64,000 nt of DNA from Mesorhizobium sp. (GCA_004963905.1 SUGL01000027.1:1-64000); one strand, 5' to 3'; counted from the first letter of the stretch, positions 36,107-45,290 are shown. Notes: a model not told the origin generated them from the sequence alone. Translations and numbers: made by a program.

Positions 36107-36631
36107 ATGCTGGCCGCGCGTTTTGCCGAGGTGGTGCTGCCGCATCTTGGCGATGCGCTGTCGCTCGCCCGCTGGCTGACCGGCAATGCCGCCGACGCCG
36201 AGGACGTGGTGCAGGAGGCTTGCCTCAAGGCGCATGCCGGTATTGCTGGGTTCGCTGGGGGAAACCCCCGCGCGTGGCTGCTCGCCATCGTGCGCAACGC
36301 CTCCTACACGTGGATGGCCCGCAACCGCCCGCGCGCCGTGGTCGCCGTCGGCGACCTCGCCGATCTCGACGACGTGTCGCCGCCGGACAGCTCAGACAGC
36401 CCGGAGGCGGCGCTGATCGCCAAGGCGAACTCGGCCGCGATAGAGGCAGCGATTGCCAGGCTGCCGGAGGTGTTTCGCGAAACGCTGGTGCTGCGCGACA
36501 TAAACGGCCTCAGCTACCGCGAGATCGCGGCCATGCTCGGCGTGCCGCAAGGCACGGTGATGTCGCGGCTGGCGCGGGCGCGCAGCCTGCTGATGACGGA
36601 TATTGGAGGGCGCCACCATGAGCCCGCATGA
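36107..36631 (+). CDS. ECF-family RNA polymerase sigma factor
   Basis: The 174-residue form has region 2 (about 8-75, LARWLTGNAADAEDVVQEACLKAHAGI) and region 4 (about 115-170, LPEVFRETLVLRDINGLSYREIAAMLGVPQGTVMSRLARAR). It directs RNA polymerase to a stress or envelope regulon. The frame is open back to ATG 35918, and other starts are possible. I chose 36107 because it gives normal ECF length, though its ribosome site is weak. It overlaps the anti-sigma gene by 14 nt. Confidence 0.9.
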   Translation: MLAARFAEVVLPHLGDALSLARWLTGNAADAEDVVQEACLKAHAGIAGFAGGNPRAWLLAIVRNASYTWMARNRPRAVVAVGDLADLDDVSPPDSSDSPEAALIAKANSAAIEAAIARLPEVFRETLVLRDINGLSYREIAAMLGVPQGTVMSRLARARSLLMTDIGGRHHEPA

Positions 36632-37535
36632 AAATCGCCCGCGTGAGGACGGATTGCCGGAAGACCCGCAGGATATGAAGCTGATGATCCACGCCCTTGT
36701 CGATGGCGAGCTCGACGCCGCGGCCGCACTTGCCGTCGAGCGACGCATGGCCGCCGATCCCGAGCTTGCCGCCGAGCATGCGCGTCTTGTGGCGTTGCGC
36801 AACGCTGTCGCCAGCATGCCGCGTCCGGCGGTCAGCAACGACTTCCTGGCGCGCATCGCGGCCATCGCCGAGGTGAAAAGCCCGGAAGAAGCGGAGGCGC
36901 CGAAGGTCGGTTCCGCAGAGGCGGGGCGGCAGGCGCAACAGCAACAGGGCAAAGTCATAGAGATCCGGCCGCGCGCGGCACGCCGGTTCAACTCCTTCGA
37001 CTGGCGCCAGATGGCGGCCTCGATCGTGCTGACGGCGTTTCTCGCCAGCGGCGCGACACAATGGCTGATGGTGGAGAATGCGACCGACAGTTTCGCGGTC
37101 GACGTCGCCAACGGCCATCGCCGCAGCCTGCTTGCAGCGACGCCTGTCGATATCGTCTCATCCGACCGGCATACGGTGAAGCCGTGGCTCGACGGCCGCA
37201 TCGGCGTATCGCCGCCGGCGCCCGACATGGCCAAGGACGGCTATGCGCTGCTCGGCGGACGGGTCGAGGTCATCGGCGACAGACCGATGCCGGCTCTGGT
37301 CTACCGCCATCACGAGCACCTGATCACCCTGGTGGCGGCGCCGCGGCAGAACGAAGCCAAATCCGTGCCGGTGGCGGACAACCTCTCTGCCGGCGGCTTC
37401 CTCTTGGTCCACTGGACCGACGATGCCTTCTCCTACTGGGCGATCTCGGATGCCGAACGCCCGGCGCTCGACGATTTCGTTGCCCGCTTCCGGGCGGCGA
37501 TCATCGCCAATCCGGCGGCTGGCAGCCCGGGTTAG
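36618..37535 (+). CDS. Transmembrane anti-sigma factor
   Basis: The 305-residue protein has a cytoplasmic N-domain (about 20-85, MIHALVDGELDAAAALAVERRM) typical of anti-sigma factors but without an obvious His-x3-Cys-x2-Cys zinc site. One membrane helix lies at about 131-150. The periplasmic domain spans about 150 residues and ends SYWAISDAERPALDDFVARF. The start follows GGAGGGC and overlaps the sigma gene. It should hold the sigma factor inactive until a periplasmic signal arrives. The absence of the zinc motif suggests it does not sense redox that way. Confidence 0.88.
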   Translation: MSPHENRPREDGLPEDPQDMKLMIHALVDGELDAAAALAVERRMAADPELAAEHARLVALRNAVASMPRPAVSNDFLARIAAIAEVKSPEEAEAPKVGSAEAGRQAQQQQGKVIEIRPRAARRFNSFDWRQMAASIVLTAFLASGATQWLMVENATDSFAVDVANGHRRSLLAATPVDIVSSDRHTVKPWLDGRIGVSPPAPDMAKDGYALLGGRVEVIGDRPMPALVYRHHEHLITLVAAPRQNEAKSVPVADNLSAGGFLLVHWTDDAFSYWAISDAERPALDDFVARFRAAIIANPAAGSPG

Positions 37536-37693
37536 GCCGATACCGTTTGGCGGGAAGGCAGATGCCTGTCCGTCCGAGACACTCGCGCCAAAGCACTTGC
37601 CCCGTTGCACCGGCCCCCTCGTGCGCAAGTAGATAAGTCGAGATCGACTTTGGTATGTTATACACGCTGCGTTCTCGGGGCGGATACGAGGCG

Positions 37694-38584
37694 ATGGATC
37701 AGGAAAGACTTCTAGCCGCAGTCCTCTTGGCTGATGTCGTGGGCAGCACGCCGCTCTATGAGCGCATCGGCGACGATGCCGCTCTGCGGCAGGTCTCGGA
37801 TTGCCTCGACGCGATACGCGAGATTGTCGCCCAGCACGGCGGCGACTTCATTTACTCGAAAGGCGATGACGTGCTCAGCCTGTTCGAGAGACCGGAGGCG
37901 GCGCTGAGGGCCGTCTGCCAAATCAACAGCGAAATGACGAGAGCGCCGTTGAACGCCCGGATCGGATTGCATTTCGGGGCGGTCATTCGCGCGCGGGGCG
38001 CGGTATTCGGCGACGTTGTCAATGTCACCGCAAGGCTGTCCACCACGGCCAACCCCGGGGAGGTGCTGATCAGCCAGAGCTTCTTCGAAGCGCTTTCCGC
38101 GGGCAGCCGCGGTGCCTTGCGGCTCCTCGACAAAATGGCCTTCAAGGGGAAGCAGGAACTCTTCGATGTATATACTCTGGGGAGCGACGATGGGGCCCTC
38201 GGTACGCACATCGCCAGCCTGGGCACCATTATCGAAAGGCGTTCCGCGCCGCCGCGGCAGATCAATCTAATCATCCGCTATGGAGATCAGTTGGGATCCT
38301 GCCGAAACAACGAGTTCGTGACGATCGGCCGATCTCCGGAATGCAACATCGTCGTCCAGCGGCCATGGGTCTCAAGGCACCACGCGACCTTCACCATTTC
38401 GAATGGCAAGGCCCGGCTTATCGAGCGAAGCTCGTCGGGCACGTTTGTGTCGATGGGACCCGGCCATGAAGTATTCGTGCGCCGCGAAGATATTCTCCTC
38501 TTCGGCTCCGGCGTCATCTCGCCTGGACGCAGATCGTCTCTCGGCGACGCCCAGATCCTTCACTACGAAATTATCTCAGGCTGA
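37694..38584 (+). CDS. Class III adenylate/guanylate cyclase with FHA domain
   Basis: The 296-residue protein starts at Met14 of a longer ORF. The cyclase domain (about 5-170) has metal Asp14 in LLADVVGSTP, Lys56 and Asp58 in YSKGDDV, and GDVVNVTARL with Asp107, Asn110 and Arg114, so the catalytic set looks complete. The FHA domain (about 205-295) carries TIGRSPECNIVV and the phosphothreonine-binding WVSRHHATF. No membrane helix is visible. It should make cyclic nucleotide under control of, or targeted by, a phospho-Thr protein. It follows the sigma/anti-sigma pair by about 160 nt, probably as a separate unit. Confidence 0.9.
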   Translation: MDQERLLAAVLLADVVGSTPLYERIGDDAALRQVSDCLDAIREIVAQHGGDFIYSKGDDVLSLFERPEAALRAVCQINSEMTRAPLNARIGLHFGAVIRARGAVFGDVVNVTARLSTTANPGEVLISQSFFEALSAGSRGALRLLDKMAFKGKQELFDVYTLGSDDGALGTHIASLGTIIERRSAPPRQINLIIRYGDQLGSCRNNEFVTIGRSPECNIVVQRPWVSRHHATFTISNGKARLIERSSSGTFVSMGPGHEVFVRREDILLFGSGVISPGRRSSLGDAQILHYEIISG

Positions 38585-38724
38585 CCCGGCCGGCTCGTTA
38601 GCCGCGGACGACTTCAAGCGGCCGCACCGCTGGCGCTGCCGCTGCAGGAAGCTGTCCAGCTCGCCGAGGCATCTGGTTGCCCCGCCGCCGGCAGGCTGGA
38701 TCGAGCCTTGTCATGCGCCCGATC

Positions 38725-39453
38725 TCACCGGCAGGTGTAGCCGCCGTCGATTGGGAGGTGGATGCCGGTGATCATCGAGGCGGCATCGCTGAGCAGGAAG
38801 ACGATCGGGCCGGCGACCTCGTCCTCGGTCGCCCAGCGGCCGAGCGGCATCTGCTTCAGGAACGGCTCGGCGACATGCGGCTGGCTCCAGTGGCCGGACG
38901 AGATCGGCGTCATCACCACGGTCGGGTTCACGCTGTTGACGCGGATGTTGTATTTGCCCAGTTCCAGCGCCGAGCAACGGGTGATGTTTTCCAGCGCCGC
39001 CTTGGAGGAGCCGTAGGAGATGTGGCCCTCGAGCGCGACCAGAGCCGCCTGGCTGGAGACGTTGACGATCGCGCCGCCTTTGCCGATCGCCACCATCTGC
39101 CGCGTCGCGTATTTGGTGACCAGCAGCGCGCCGCGCGCATTGACGGTGATGACCTTGTCGAAGATGGCGATGTCGGTGTCCATCGGCGTCGCGATCTCGC
39201 CGCCGAAGCCGCCGCAATTGACCACGCCCCAGAGATCGAGACCTTCGAGAGCGTCGCGGATATCGTCTTCGGAGGCGAGGTCGAAAGTGACCGTACGGCA
39301 ACCCGTTTCCCTGGCAATCGCATCGAGGGCCTCTTGCGAGCGTCCTGCGGCGATCACATTGGCGTTGGCGCGCACCAGATGCCGCACCGTGGCGCCGCCA
39401 ATGCCGCCGCTGCCGCCCGTCACCAGAATATTTCTGCCCTGAAAATCCGTCAT
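38725..39453 (-). CDS. SDR resembling L-xylulose/dicarbonyl reductase
   Basis: The 242-residue SDR has TGGSGGIG, an altered NCGG motif, and SSQAALVALEGHISYGSSKAA with the catalytic Ser, Tyr and Lys. The run IRVNSVNPTVVMTPISSGHW and the following PLGRWATEDEVAGPIVFLLS match, from memory, the L-xylulose reductase (DCXR) group, which reduces pentuloses or dicarbonyls. It is the last gene of a leftward operon with a sugar importer and an aldolase-like protein, 14 nt after the ATPase gene. The direction of its reaction is unknown. Confidence 0.87.
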   Translation of the reverse strand: MTDFQGRNILVTGGSGGIGGATVRHLVRANANVIAAGRSQEALDAIARETGCRTVTFDLASEDDIRDALEGLDLWGVVNCGGFGGEIATPMDTDIAIFDKVITVNARGALLVTKYATRQMVAIGKGGAIVNVSSQAALVALEGHISYGSSKAALENITRCSALELGKYNIRVNSVNPTVVMTPISSGHWSQPHVAEPFLKQMPLGRWATEDEVAGPIVFLLSDAASMITGIHLPIDGGYTCR

Positions 39454-39467
39454 GGTCCCCTCTGTGG

Positions 39468-40592
39468 TCAGTTGATGCGCGCCTCGGCGACGAATTCCGC
39501 CCCTGCCGCCGCGGCGGAAATCCTGTCGCCGGCACCGTTGAAAAGATGGCAGGCGCGAGCCGGCAGGCTGATGGCGATGGGGTCTCCCGCTCGCACGATG
39601 CGGCCACGGCTGTCGCGGATGACCAGGCTTTGCTCGCGCTCGCTGGCATGGATGAAGGTGTCGCTGCCGAGGAACTCGACCATGGAAGCCCGAATGACAT
39701 GAACGCCGGCCTGGCCTTCATTCGCCAGCATCACATGTTCCGGCCGGATGCCGAGAGTGACGGCGTCGCCGGGCTCGACGCGCCGCTCGACGGGAATGCC
39801 CAGCCGCGGCCCCATCGAGAGCGCGACCGTCGCGACAGGACCCTGGACGGACTCGACATAGCCCTTCAGGAAATTCATCGCCGGCGAGCCGATGAAGCCG
39901 GCGACGAACAGGTTGGCCGGCCGATGATAAAGGTCGAGCGGCGCGCCGACCTGCTCGATCCGGCCGCCATTCATGACCACGATGCGGTCGGCCAGCGTCA
40001 TCGCCTCGACCTGGTCATGCGTGACATAGACCATGGTGGAAGCGAGCTCCGCCTTCAGCCGTGCGATCTCCACCCGCATGCCGACGCGAAGTGCTGCGTC
40101 GAGGTTGGAGAGCGGCTCGTCGAGCAGGAAGAGCTTCGGCTTGCGCGTCATGGCGCGGCCGATGGCGACGCGCTGGCGCTGGCCGCCGGAAAGCTCGCGC
40201 GGCTTGCGCTTCAGGTATGAGCCGAGCCGCAGCTTTTCGGCGGCGCGGCCGACGCGTTCGGCGATCTCGGCGCCGGGCGTGCGGGCGATCTTGAGGCCGA
40301 AGCCGATGTTGCGGCCGACATCCATATGCGGATAGAGCGCATAGGACTGGAACACCATGGCGACGCCCCGCTCCGGCGGCTCGGCGTCGCTCATGTCGAC
40401 GCCGTCGACCAGGATGCGGCCCGAGCTTATCGGCTCCAGCCCGGCGATGATCCGGAGCAGCGTGGACTTGCCGCAGCCCGAAGGCCCGACCAGCACGCAG
40501 AATTCGCCGTCCTCGATGGTCAGCGACAGTTCGGGAATGACCGTGGTGTGGCCGAAGGCCTTGGTGATTTTGTCGATCGAGAGCGTCGCCAT
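39468..40592 (-). CDS. Sugar ABC transporter ATP-binding protein (UgpC/MalK type)
   Basis: The 374-residue protein has Walker A GPSGCGKST, signature LSGGQRQRVAIGRAM, Walker B LFLLDEPLSNLDAAL, the His switch in VYVTHDQVEAMT and a C-terminal TOBE-like domain (GIRPEHVMLA). It begins four bases after the permease stop and powers the third importer. Confidence 0.94.
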   Translation of the reverse strand: MATLSIDKITKAFGHTTVIPELSLTIEDGEFCVLVGPSGCGKSTLLRIIAGLEPISSGRILVDGVDMSDAEPPERGVAMVFQSYALYPHMDVGRNIGFGLKIARTPGAEIAERVGRAAEKLRLGSYLKRKPRELSGGQRQRVAIGRAMTRKPKLFLLDEPLSNLDAALRVGMRVEIARLKAELASTMVYVTHDQVEAMTLADRIVVMNGGRIEQVGAPLDLYHRPANLFVAGFIGSPAMNFLKGYVESVQGPVATVALSMGPRLGIPVERRVEPGDAVTLGIRPEHVMLANEGQAGVHVIRASMVEFLGSDTFIHASEREQSLVIRDSRGRIVRAGDPIAISLPARACHLFNGAGDRISAAAAGAEFVAEARIN

Positions 40593-40596
40593 CGGC

Positions 40597-41433
40597 CTAG
40601 CCTTTCACCGCGCCGGCGAGCAGGCCGCGCACGAAGGCGCGCTGCACCAGCACATAGAGGAGGATCAGGGGGAGCGCGATCAGCGTCAGGATCGCAAAGA
40701 GCGCGCCGGGGTTGGCCATGTAGAGGCCGGAATACTGCATCGGCACGATGGTCAGCGTCTTCATCTCGCTCTTGGTCAGCACGATGAGGGCGAGGAAGAA
40801 CTCGTTCCAGGTGACGATGAACTGCCAGATGGTGACGAAGACCAGCGCCGGCCGCACCAGCGGCAGGGCCACGTGCCAGTAGGTCTGCCAGGCATTGCAG
40901 CCGTCCACGCGCGCCGCCTCGAAGAGCTCGCGCGGCGCGTCCTCCATGAAGGCCTTGAGGATGACCATGGCGAACGGCACGCCGAGCGCCGCATAGGGCA
41001 GGATGAGGCCGATATAGGTGTTCACCCAGCCGAAGGTTTTCAGCAGGATGGCCAAGGGCAGAACCATCGAGGCGAGCGGCACCATCAGCGTGGTGAGCAG
41101 GGCCGTGTAGAGGAACATCGAGCCCTTCAGCCTGAGGATCGCGCAGGCGAAGGCAAAGAAAGAGGAAACCGTGACCACGATGACGACGGTCGCAACGGTG
41201 ATGATCAGGCTGTTCAAGAAAATGCCGCCGAGCGGGTTGTCGCGGATGACGGTGACGAAGTTGTCGAAGGTCACCGGCCAGGTGAACAGCGCGGCGTCGA
41301 AGGCCTGCGCCGGGGTGCGCAGCCCGATCGAGAGCATGTAGACCTGCGGGATCATCCAGAAGCCGAGCACGACGAAGAGAACCGCGTGGACGACCACGCC
41401 GTGGATGCGCTTGCGGGCGAGCGGCGCCATCAT
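40597..41433 (-). CDS. Sugar ABC transporter permease 2
   Basis: The 278-residue MalG/UgpE-type permease starts at an ATGATG that contains the TGA stop of the upstream permease. The motif ELFEAARVDGCNAWQTYWHVALPLVRP contacts the ATPase, and the C-terminus FVRGLLAGAVKG is standard. The frame runs open further upstream through the neighbouring permease gene, but that part is a shadow. Confidence 0.92.
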   Translation of the reverse strand: MMAPLARKRIHGVVVHAVLFVVLGFWMIPQVYMLSIGLRTPAQAFDAALFTWPVTFDNFVTVIRDNPLGGIFLNSLIITVATVVIVVTVSSFFAFACAILRLKGSMFLYTALLTTLMVPLASMVLPLAILLKTFGWVNTYIGLILPYAALGVPFAMVILKAFMEDAPRELFEAARVDGCNAWQTYWHVALPLVRPALVFVTIWQFIVTWNEFFLALIVLTKSEMKTLTIVPMQYSGLYMANPGALFAILTLIALPLILLYVLVQRAFVRGLLAGAVKG

Positions 41434-42383
41434 GGCTGCTCCTTTCCGGCGGGCGACAGGCGCGCGCCGAGCAGCGCGATCTGGATCAGCGACAGCACGA
41501 GCGCGATGACGAGCACGATGACGGAGAGTGCCGCGCCGCTGGCGGTGTCGCCCAGCACGAAACTCTGCTTGAAGATGAAGGTGCCGAACACCTCGCTCGC
41601 CCGGTTCGGGCCGCCGCCGGTCATCAGATGCACGATCGGGAACGTCTGCAGCGTGCCGATGACGCCGAGCAGGAGCAGCGATTTCGTCGCCGGCGAAAGC
41701 ATCGGCACGATGACATGGACGGCAAGCCGCCAGCCCCTGGCGCCGTCGATGCGGGCGGCGTCGAGCACTTCGCTCGGCAGGTTGGCGATGCCGGCGATGT
41801 ACATCAGCATCGAGAAGCCGGTCCATTGCCAGATGTTGACGACGATCAGCGCGTAGATCGCGGTCTTCGGATCGCCGATCGGCGAGGTCATCATGACGAT
41901 GCCGACATGTTTCAGATATTCCTGGGCGATGCCGTAATAGGGTGCGTAGATCTGCACCCAGACCAGGCTGATGACCGAGACCGAGGTCACCACCGGCAGG
42001 AAGAACATGGTGCGGAAGAAGCCGCGCAAGACGTGCGTGTGACGCTCGATGAAATAGGCGAGCAGCCCGCCGATCAGCATCTGCACCGGGATGGTGATGA
42101 CGCCCCACAGCACCATGTTGCGCACCACGATCCAGAAGGTCGGATCGCTCAGAATGGCCGTGTAATTGGCGAAGCCGGCAAAGACGGCGCGGCCGTCCTT
42201 CGCGCCGGTGTAAAGGCTCTGCCCGGCCACCCAGAGGATCGGATAGGCAATGAAGACGACGAAGAGCAGGGTTGCCGGCAGGGCAAACAGATAGAGCGTC
42301 GAAGCTCTCGATGCCGATCGCCGTTTTACCGCCGCGACGGCGGCTCCGGCTCGCATGGCCTCTGCGCTCATGATGCTCGCCAT
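41430..42383 (-). CDS. Sugar ABC transporter permease 1
   Basis: The 317-residue MalF/UgpA-type permease has about six helices and the motif EVLDAARIDGARGWRLAVHVIVPMLSP. A terminator-like hairpin separates it from the binding-protein gene upstream, so it is probably expressed at a lower level by read-through. Its stop overlaps the next permease start. Confidence 0.92.
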   Translation of the reverse strand: MASIMSAEAMRAGAAVAAVKRRSASRASTLYLFALPATLLFVVFIAYPILWVAGQSLYTGAKDGRAVFAGFANYTAILSDPTFWIVVRNMVLWGVITIPVQMLIGGLLAYFIERHTHVLRGFFRTMFFLPVVTSVSVISLVWVQIYAPYYGIAQEYLKHVGIVMMTSPIGDPKTAIYALIVVNIWQWTGFSMLMYIAGIANLPSEVLDAARIDGARGWRLAVHVIVPMLSPATKSLLLLGVIGTLQTFPIVHLMTGGGPNRASEVFGTFIFKQSFVLGDTASGAALSVIVLVIALVLSLIQIALLGARLSPAGKEQP

Positions 42384-42390
42384 CTTAACT

Positions 42391-42424
42391 GAAAAAAGAG
42401 CCGGGCGCGTCTCCGCGCCCGGCA
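42391..42424 (-). terminator. Intercistronic terminator after binding-protein gene
   Basis: On the minus strand GCCGGGCGCG-GAGA-CGCGCCCGGC forms a perfect 10-bp stem followed by TCTTTTTT. It lies 13 nt after the binding-protein stop and just before the permease start, inside the operon. It should attenuate transcription into the permease genes. Confidence 0.88.
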
Positions 42425-42436
42425 GTTGGTCTTGGG

Positions 42437-43723
42437 TTATTTCGATGCCAGAGCCTTTTCGCTCGCTGCCTGGACGGCGGCTAGAGCTGCTTCCGGCTCG
42501 GTGCTGCCGGCCGCGACCCCGGCCAGCGCGTTATCCAGCGCCTCGGCGACCGCAGGCGAGGCAAAGCGCTGGTTTTCCGCCTTGGGCAGGTCAGCCATGA
42601 AGCGCGCCGACATCTCCTTCACATGGTCGGTGATGTCGCCCTTGGGCGCATTGCCGTCGAAGGCCGGAAGGTCGTTGAGGTCGTTCAGCGCTTCCTGCAG
42701 GCCGACGCCGTTGGTGAGCTCGGCCAGGAAGGTCCAGGCGTCGGGGTTCTTGCCGCCGTTCTTGGTCAGGCCGTAACCGATGTCGATGCCGCCGACGGGC
42801 GGGCTGGCGGAATTGCCGTCCTTGACCGGGGGCAGATAGAAGAAATCGAAGCCCTCCATGTTCTGCACGAATTCCGAAAGCGGCGGCGGGAACTTGCTTT
42901 CCTGCATCCACCAGGAGCCCAGCGCCATCATGCCGACCTTGCCTTGCGCGAAGAGCTGCGCGCCGGTCGGATAGGCATGGGCGCCGAGCGCGCCCTGCTG
43001 GAAGATGCCGTCGTCGAAGAGGCCTTTCCAGGCTTTCATGGCCGCGACCAGCTCCGGCGCCGTCCAGGGCGTCTCGCCAGCCTGGGCCTTGTCGACGATG
43101 CCGGCCGAGAACTGGTTGGCGAGCATCAGGAAGACGTTCTCGTTCTGCCAGCCGTCGGCCGCGCCCTGGAACATCGGGATATAGCCGTTGTCGGTCAGCG
43201 CCTTGGCCGCCGCCTTCAGGTCGGCATAGGTCTTCGGAATGGAAAGATTGAGCTTCTCGAAGATCTTGCGGTTGTACCAGATGCACAGGACCTGGGATTC
43301 CTGCGGGATGATGTAGTAGTTGTCATCCCCCTTCGGATTGCCCATCAGCATCTGCTTGCGGTTGACGGGAAAGACCTTGTCGGCCCATTTGTCGCCCCAC
43401 TGTTTGGCGGCGCGCTCGTTCACCGCTTCGAGGTGTTCGCGGTATTGCTGAGTGAGCGAGCCCGGCTGCAGGCCGATCACGTCGGGCAGGCTTCCCGAGG
43501 CGGCCGCCGCCTTCAGCGCGGTGATGTATTCGGGCGAGTAGTTGTAATAGGTGTATTTGACCTTGATGTCGGGATGCGCCTTCTCGAAGGCGGCGATCGA
43601 CTTCTCCATCGTGCTTTGCACGAACCAGGACCAGACCGTCACCTCTTTCTGCTCGGCATTGGCCGACGCGGAATAAAGCGCGGCGGCGAGGATCGTCGTC
43701 GCAAGAAACAGCATTTTTCTCAT
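42437..43723 (-). CDS. Sugar ABC transporter substrate-binding protein
   Basis: The 428-residue family-1 solute-binding protein has a signal peptide (MRKMLFLATTILAAALYSA, cleavage near ANA-EQKE). The ATG chosen follows GGGAGGAATGTG. The longer upstream reading has no ribosome site. It binds a sugar or polyol of unknown identity. The gene is followed by an intrinsic terminator and preceded by two tandem hairpins, so its mRNA is bracketed by structure. Confidence 0.92.
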   Translation of the reverse strand: MRKMLFLATTILAAALYSASANAEQKEVTVWSWFVQSTMEKSIAAFEKAHPDIKVKYTYYNYSPEYITALKAAAASGSLPDVIGLQPGSLTQQYREHLEAVNERAAKQWGDKWADKVFPVNRKQMLMGNPKGDDNYYIIPQESQVLCIWYNRKIFEKLNLSIPKTYADLKAAAKALTDNGYIPMFQGAADGWQNENVFLMLANQFSAGIVDKAQAGETPWTAPELVAAMKAWKGLFDDGIFQQGALGAHAYPTGAQLFAQGKVGMMALGSWWMQESKFPPPLSEFVQNMEGFDFFYLPPVKDGNSASPPVGGIDIGYGLTKNGGKNPDAWTFLAELTNGVGLQEALNDLNDLPAFDGNAPKGDITDHVKEMSARFMADLPKAENQRFASPAVAEALDNALAGVAAGSTEPEAALAAVQAASEKALASK

Positions 43724-43814
43724 CACATTCCTCCCTTTTTTGGCTTCCATACGAAGCGTGCCGCGAGCCTCCATCCCGCGGGCGCCGCGACCCGCTGCCG
43801 GGTCACATTCAGGC

Positions 43815-43857
43815 GCGACGGTTTGCCGTCGCCGCCACCGCGACGGCGTGCCGTCGC
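43815..43857. repeat. Two tandem near-identical hairpins
   Basis: GCGACGG-TTTG-CCGTCGC and GCGACGG-CGTG-CCGTCGC are perfect 7-bp stems with different 4-nt loops, 7 nt apart. They lie just after the aldolase-like gene and upstream of the binding-protein gene on the same leftward transcript. Confidence 0.75.
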
Positions 43858-43863
43858 GCTTGG

Positions 43864-44880
43864 TCAGGCCGCCTTGGCGGCCGCGACCGTCAGCACCTCT
43901 TCCGTGATCACCCGGTCATCGGCGAGCGGCCGGTTCGGCGTCAGCCCGAGCTTCTGCAGTTCACCATGATAGGCGCGCACCGCTTCCTCCGGCGTGATCG
44001 CGCCGTCGGCGACGGCGCGCATCAGGACAATGAGCTGCAGCGGCGCCTCGGCGAGGTTGATCTTGCGGCCGAAGAGGGCTAAGCGGGCGCCATAGCGCTC
44101 CGACTGGGCGACGAGCTCGAATGTGTCGCGCGTCGTGCCGGCGCCGCCGCCGAGCACGCCGACGATCAGCTCGGAATCGAAGCTCGCGAGTTCCTCCAGC
44201 GCCTTCGGACCGTTATAGGCGGTCTTCAGGAACAGCGGGCGCTCGGCCTTCGGCACGCTCGCCAGCGACTTGATGATGTTGTCGTTGACGAACTCGCCGA
44301 TCTGCTCGCGACTGAAGCCGAGATCGATGCTCGGATTGAAGACCTCGTAAAAATACTTGAAGTTGACCCGGGCCGCCTCGGCGCGGAATTCGGCGAAGGC
44401 GTTCAACGTGCGAACATCGAGCTCGACATCGTTGCTGAACGAGACCGAATAAAGGGCAAGGTCAGTGCCGCGCGACGGATAGTTGGCGATGGCGCGCGAA
44501 AGATTGGTGTCGCGGAAGGGCACGGACGGCGTCTGCGTGTAGGTGCCGTGGCGCACGGCGCCCCAGCACATGGTTTCCAGATTGCCGCGTATCGCCGGCT
44601 TCACTTCGCTGCCGAAAAAGGCGCCGCGCTCGTCGAGAAGATCGAGGTTGGACTGCGACACCAGCATGATGTCGACGATGCCCTGTTTGATGATCTCTTC
44701 GATCTGGGCGATGAATTCCTGGCGGCTGCGGCGGCGCGGCGGCCTGACCGAATAATCGAAGCCCGTGGCGGTCACGCCGGCGCCGACGTCGCTGTCCTTG
44801 GCGTCGGCAATGACGAAATCCGCCCGCGTGTAACGGCCAGCGCGGATATTCGCCAGCTTCCTGTCCAGCCTCGTGACCAT
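43864..44880 (-). CDS. Class I aldolase-like TIM-barrel protein
   Basis: The 338-residue protein has no signal peptide. A candidate Schiff-base lysine is Lys219 in PLFLKTAYNG. The stretch GVLGGGAGTTRD (241-252) followed by ALFGRKI (268-274) resembles the phosphate-binding end of FbaB/LsrF/DeoC-type aldolases. I infer cleavage or isomerisation of a phosphorylated sugar, but the exact family is not one I can name with certainty. It is the first gene of the leftward operon and divergent from the probable ADP-dependent kinase gene, which could supply its substrate. Confidence 0.7.
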   Translation of the reverse strand: MVTRLDRKLANIRAGRYTRADFVIADAKDSDVGAGVTATGFDYSVRPPRRRSRQEFIAQIEEIIKQGIVDIMLVSQSNLDLLDERGAFFGSEVKPAIRGNLETMCWGAVRHGTYTQTPSVPFRDTNLSRAIANYPSRGTDLALYSVSFSNDVELDVRTLNAFAEFRAEAARVNFKYFYEVFNPSIDLGFSREQIGEFVNDNIIKSLASVPKAERPLFLKTAYNGPKALEELASFDSELIVGVLGGGAGTTRDTFELVAQSERYGARLALFGRKINLAEAPLQLIVLMRAVADGAITPEEAVRAYHGELQKLGLTPNRPLADDRVITEEVLTVAAAKAA

Positions 44881-45290
44881 CGTGTTCCTCGGTGAAATTG
44901 TTGTGCGGCGGAGCCGCCGCCCTGTCTCTTCGCCGCCGTGGGCGTATCAGGACTATGCGGATAATTCTCATAATCTGTCAATAGCTATCTAAATCTATCT
45001 AATTTGAACGCCGATGACGCTTGATGGCACTGCGATATGCCAACGAAGCTTTCCACCCAGAACGATGAAGGATTGCAAACCGTTGATTTAAAAGAAAAAG
45101 TCATAAGAAAGGCGATCGGGTAGGACACGATTCTTCCTGACGAAAGCTCCGGTTGCAGCGGGCTTGGCACTTAGCCGAGGCCTGCGACCGTCGCGCAATT
45201 CCAGTGCGCGAAAGCAAAAACCGCATTGACGCTTTGGAAGATAATGATAGCAATTGACAGCGCGGTCAGGCGAGGAGGAAGCCCCGGGCC
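44881..45290. other. Divergent promoter region of the kinase/aldolase locus
   Basis: This 410-nt gap separates two divergent operons and is clearly more AT-rich than its surroundings. Leftward, TTGACA (complement of 44976-44981) and CATAGT (complement of 44952-44957) are spaced 18 nt, a weak candidate promoter. Rightward, TTGACG at 45226 precedes the kinase gene. Repeated ATCTAAATCTATCTAA at about 44988-45003 may be a regulator site. No gene is seen. Confidence 0.5.
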
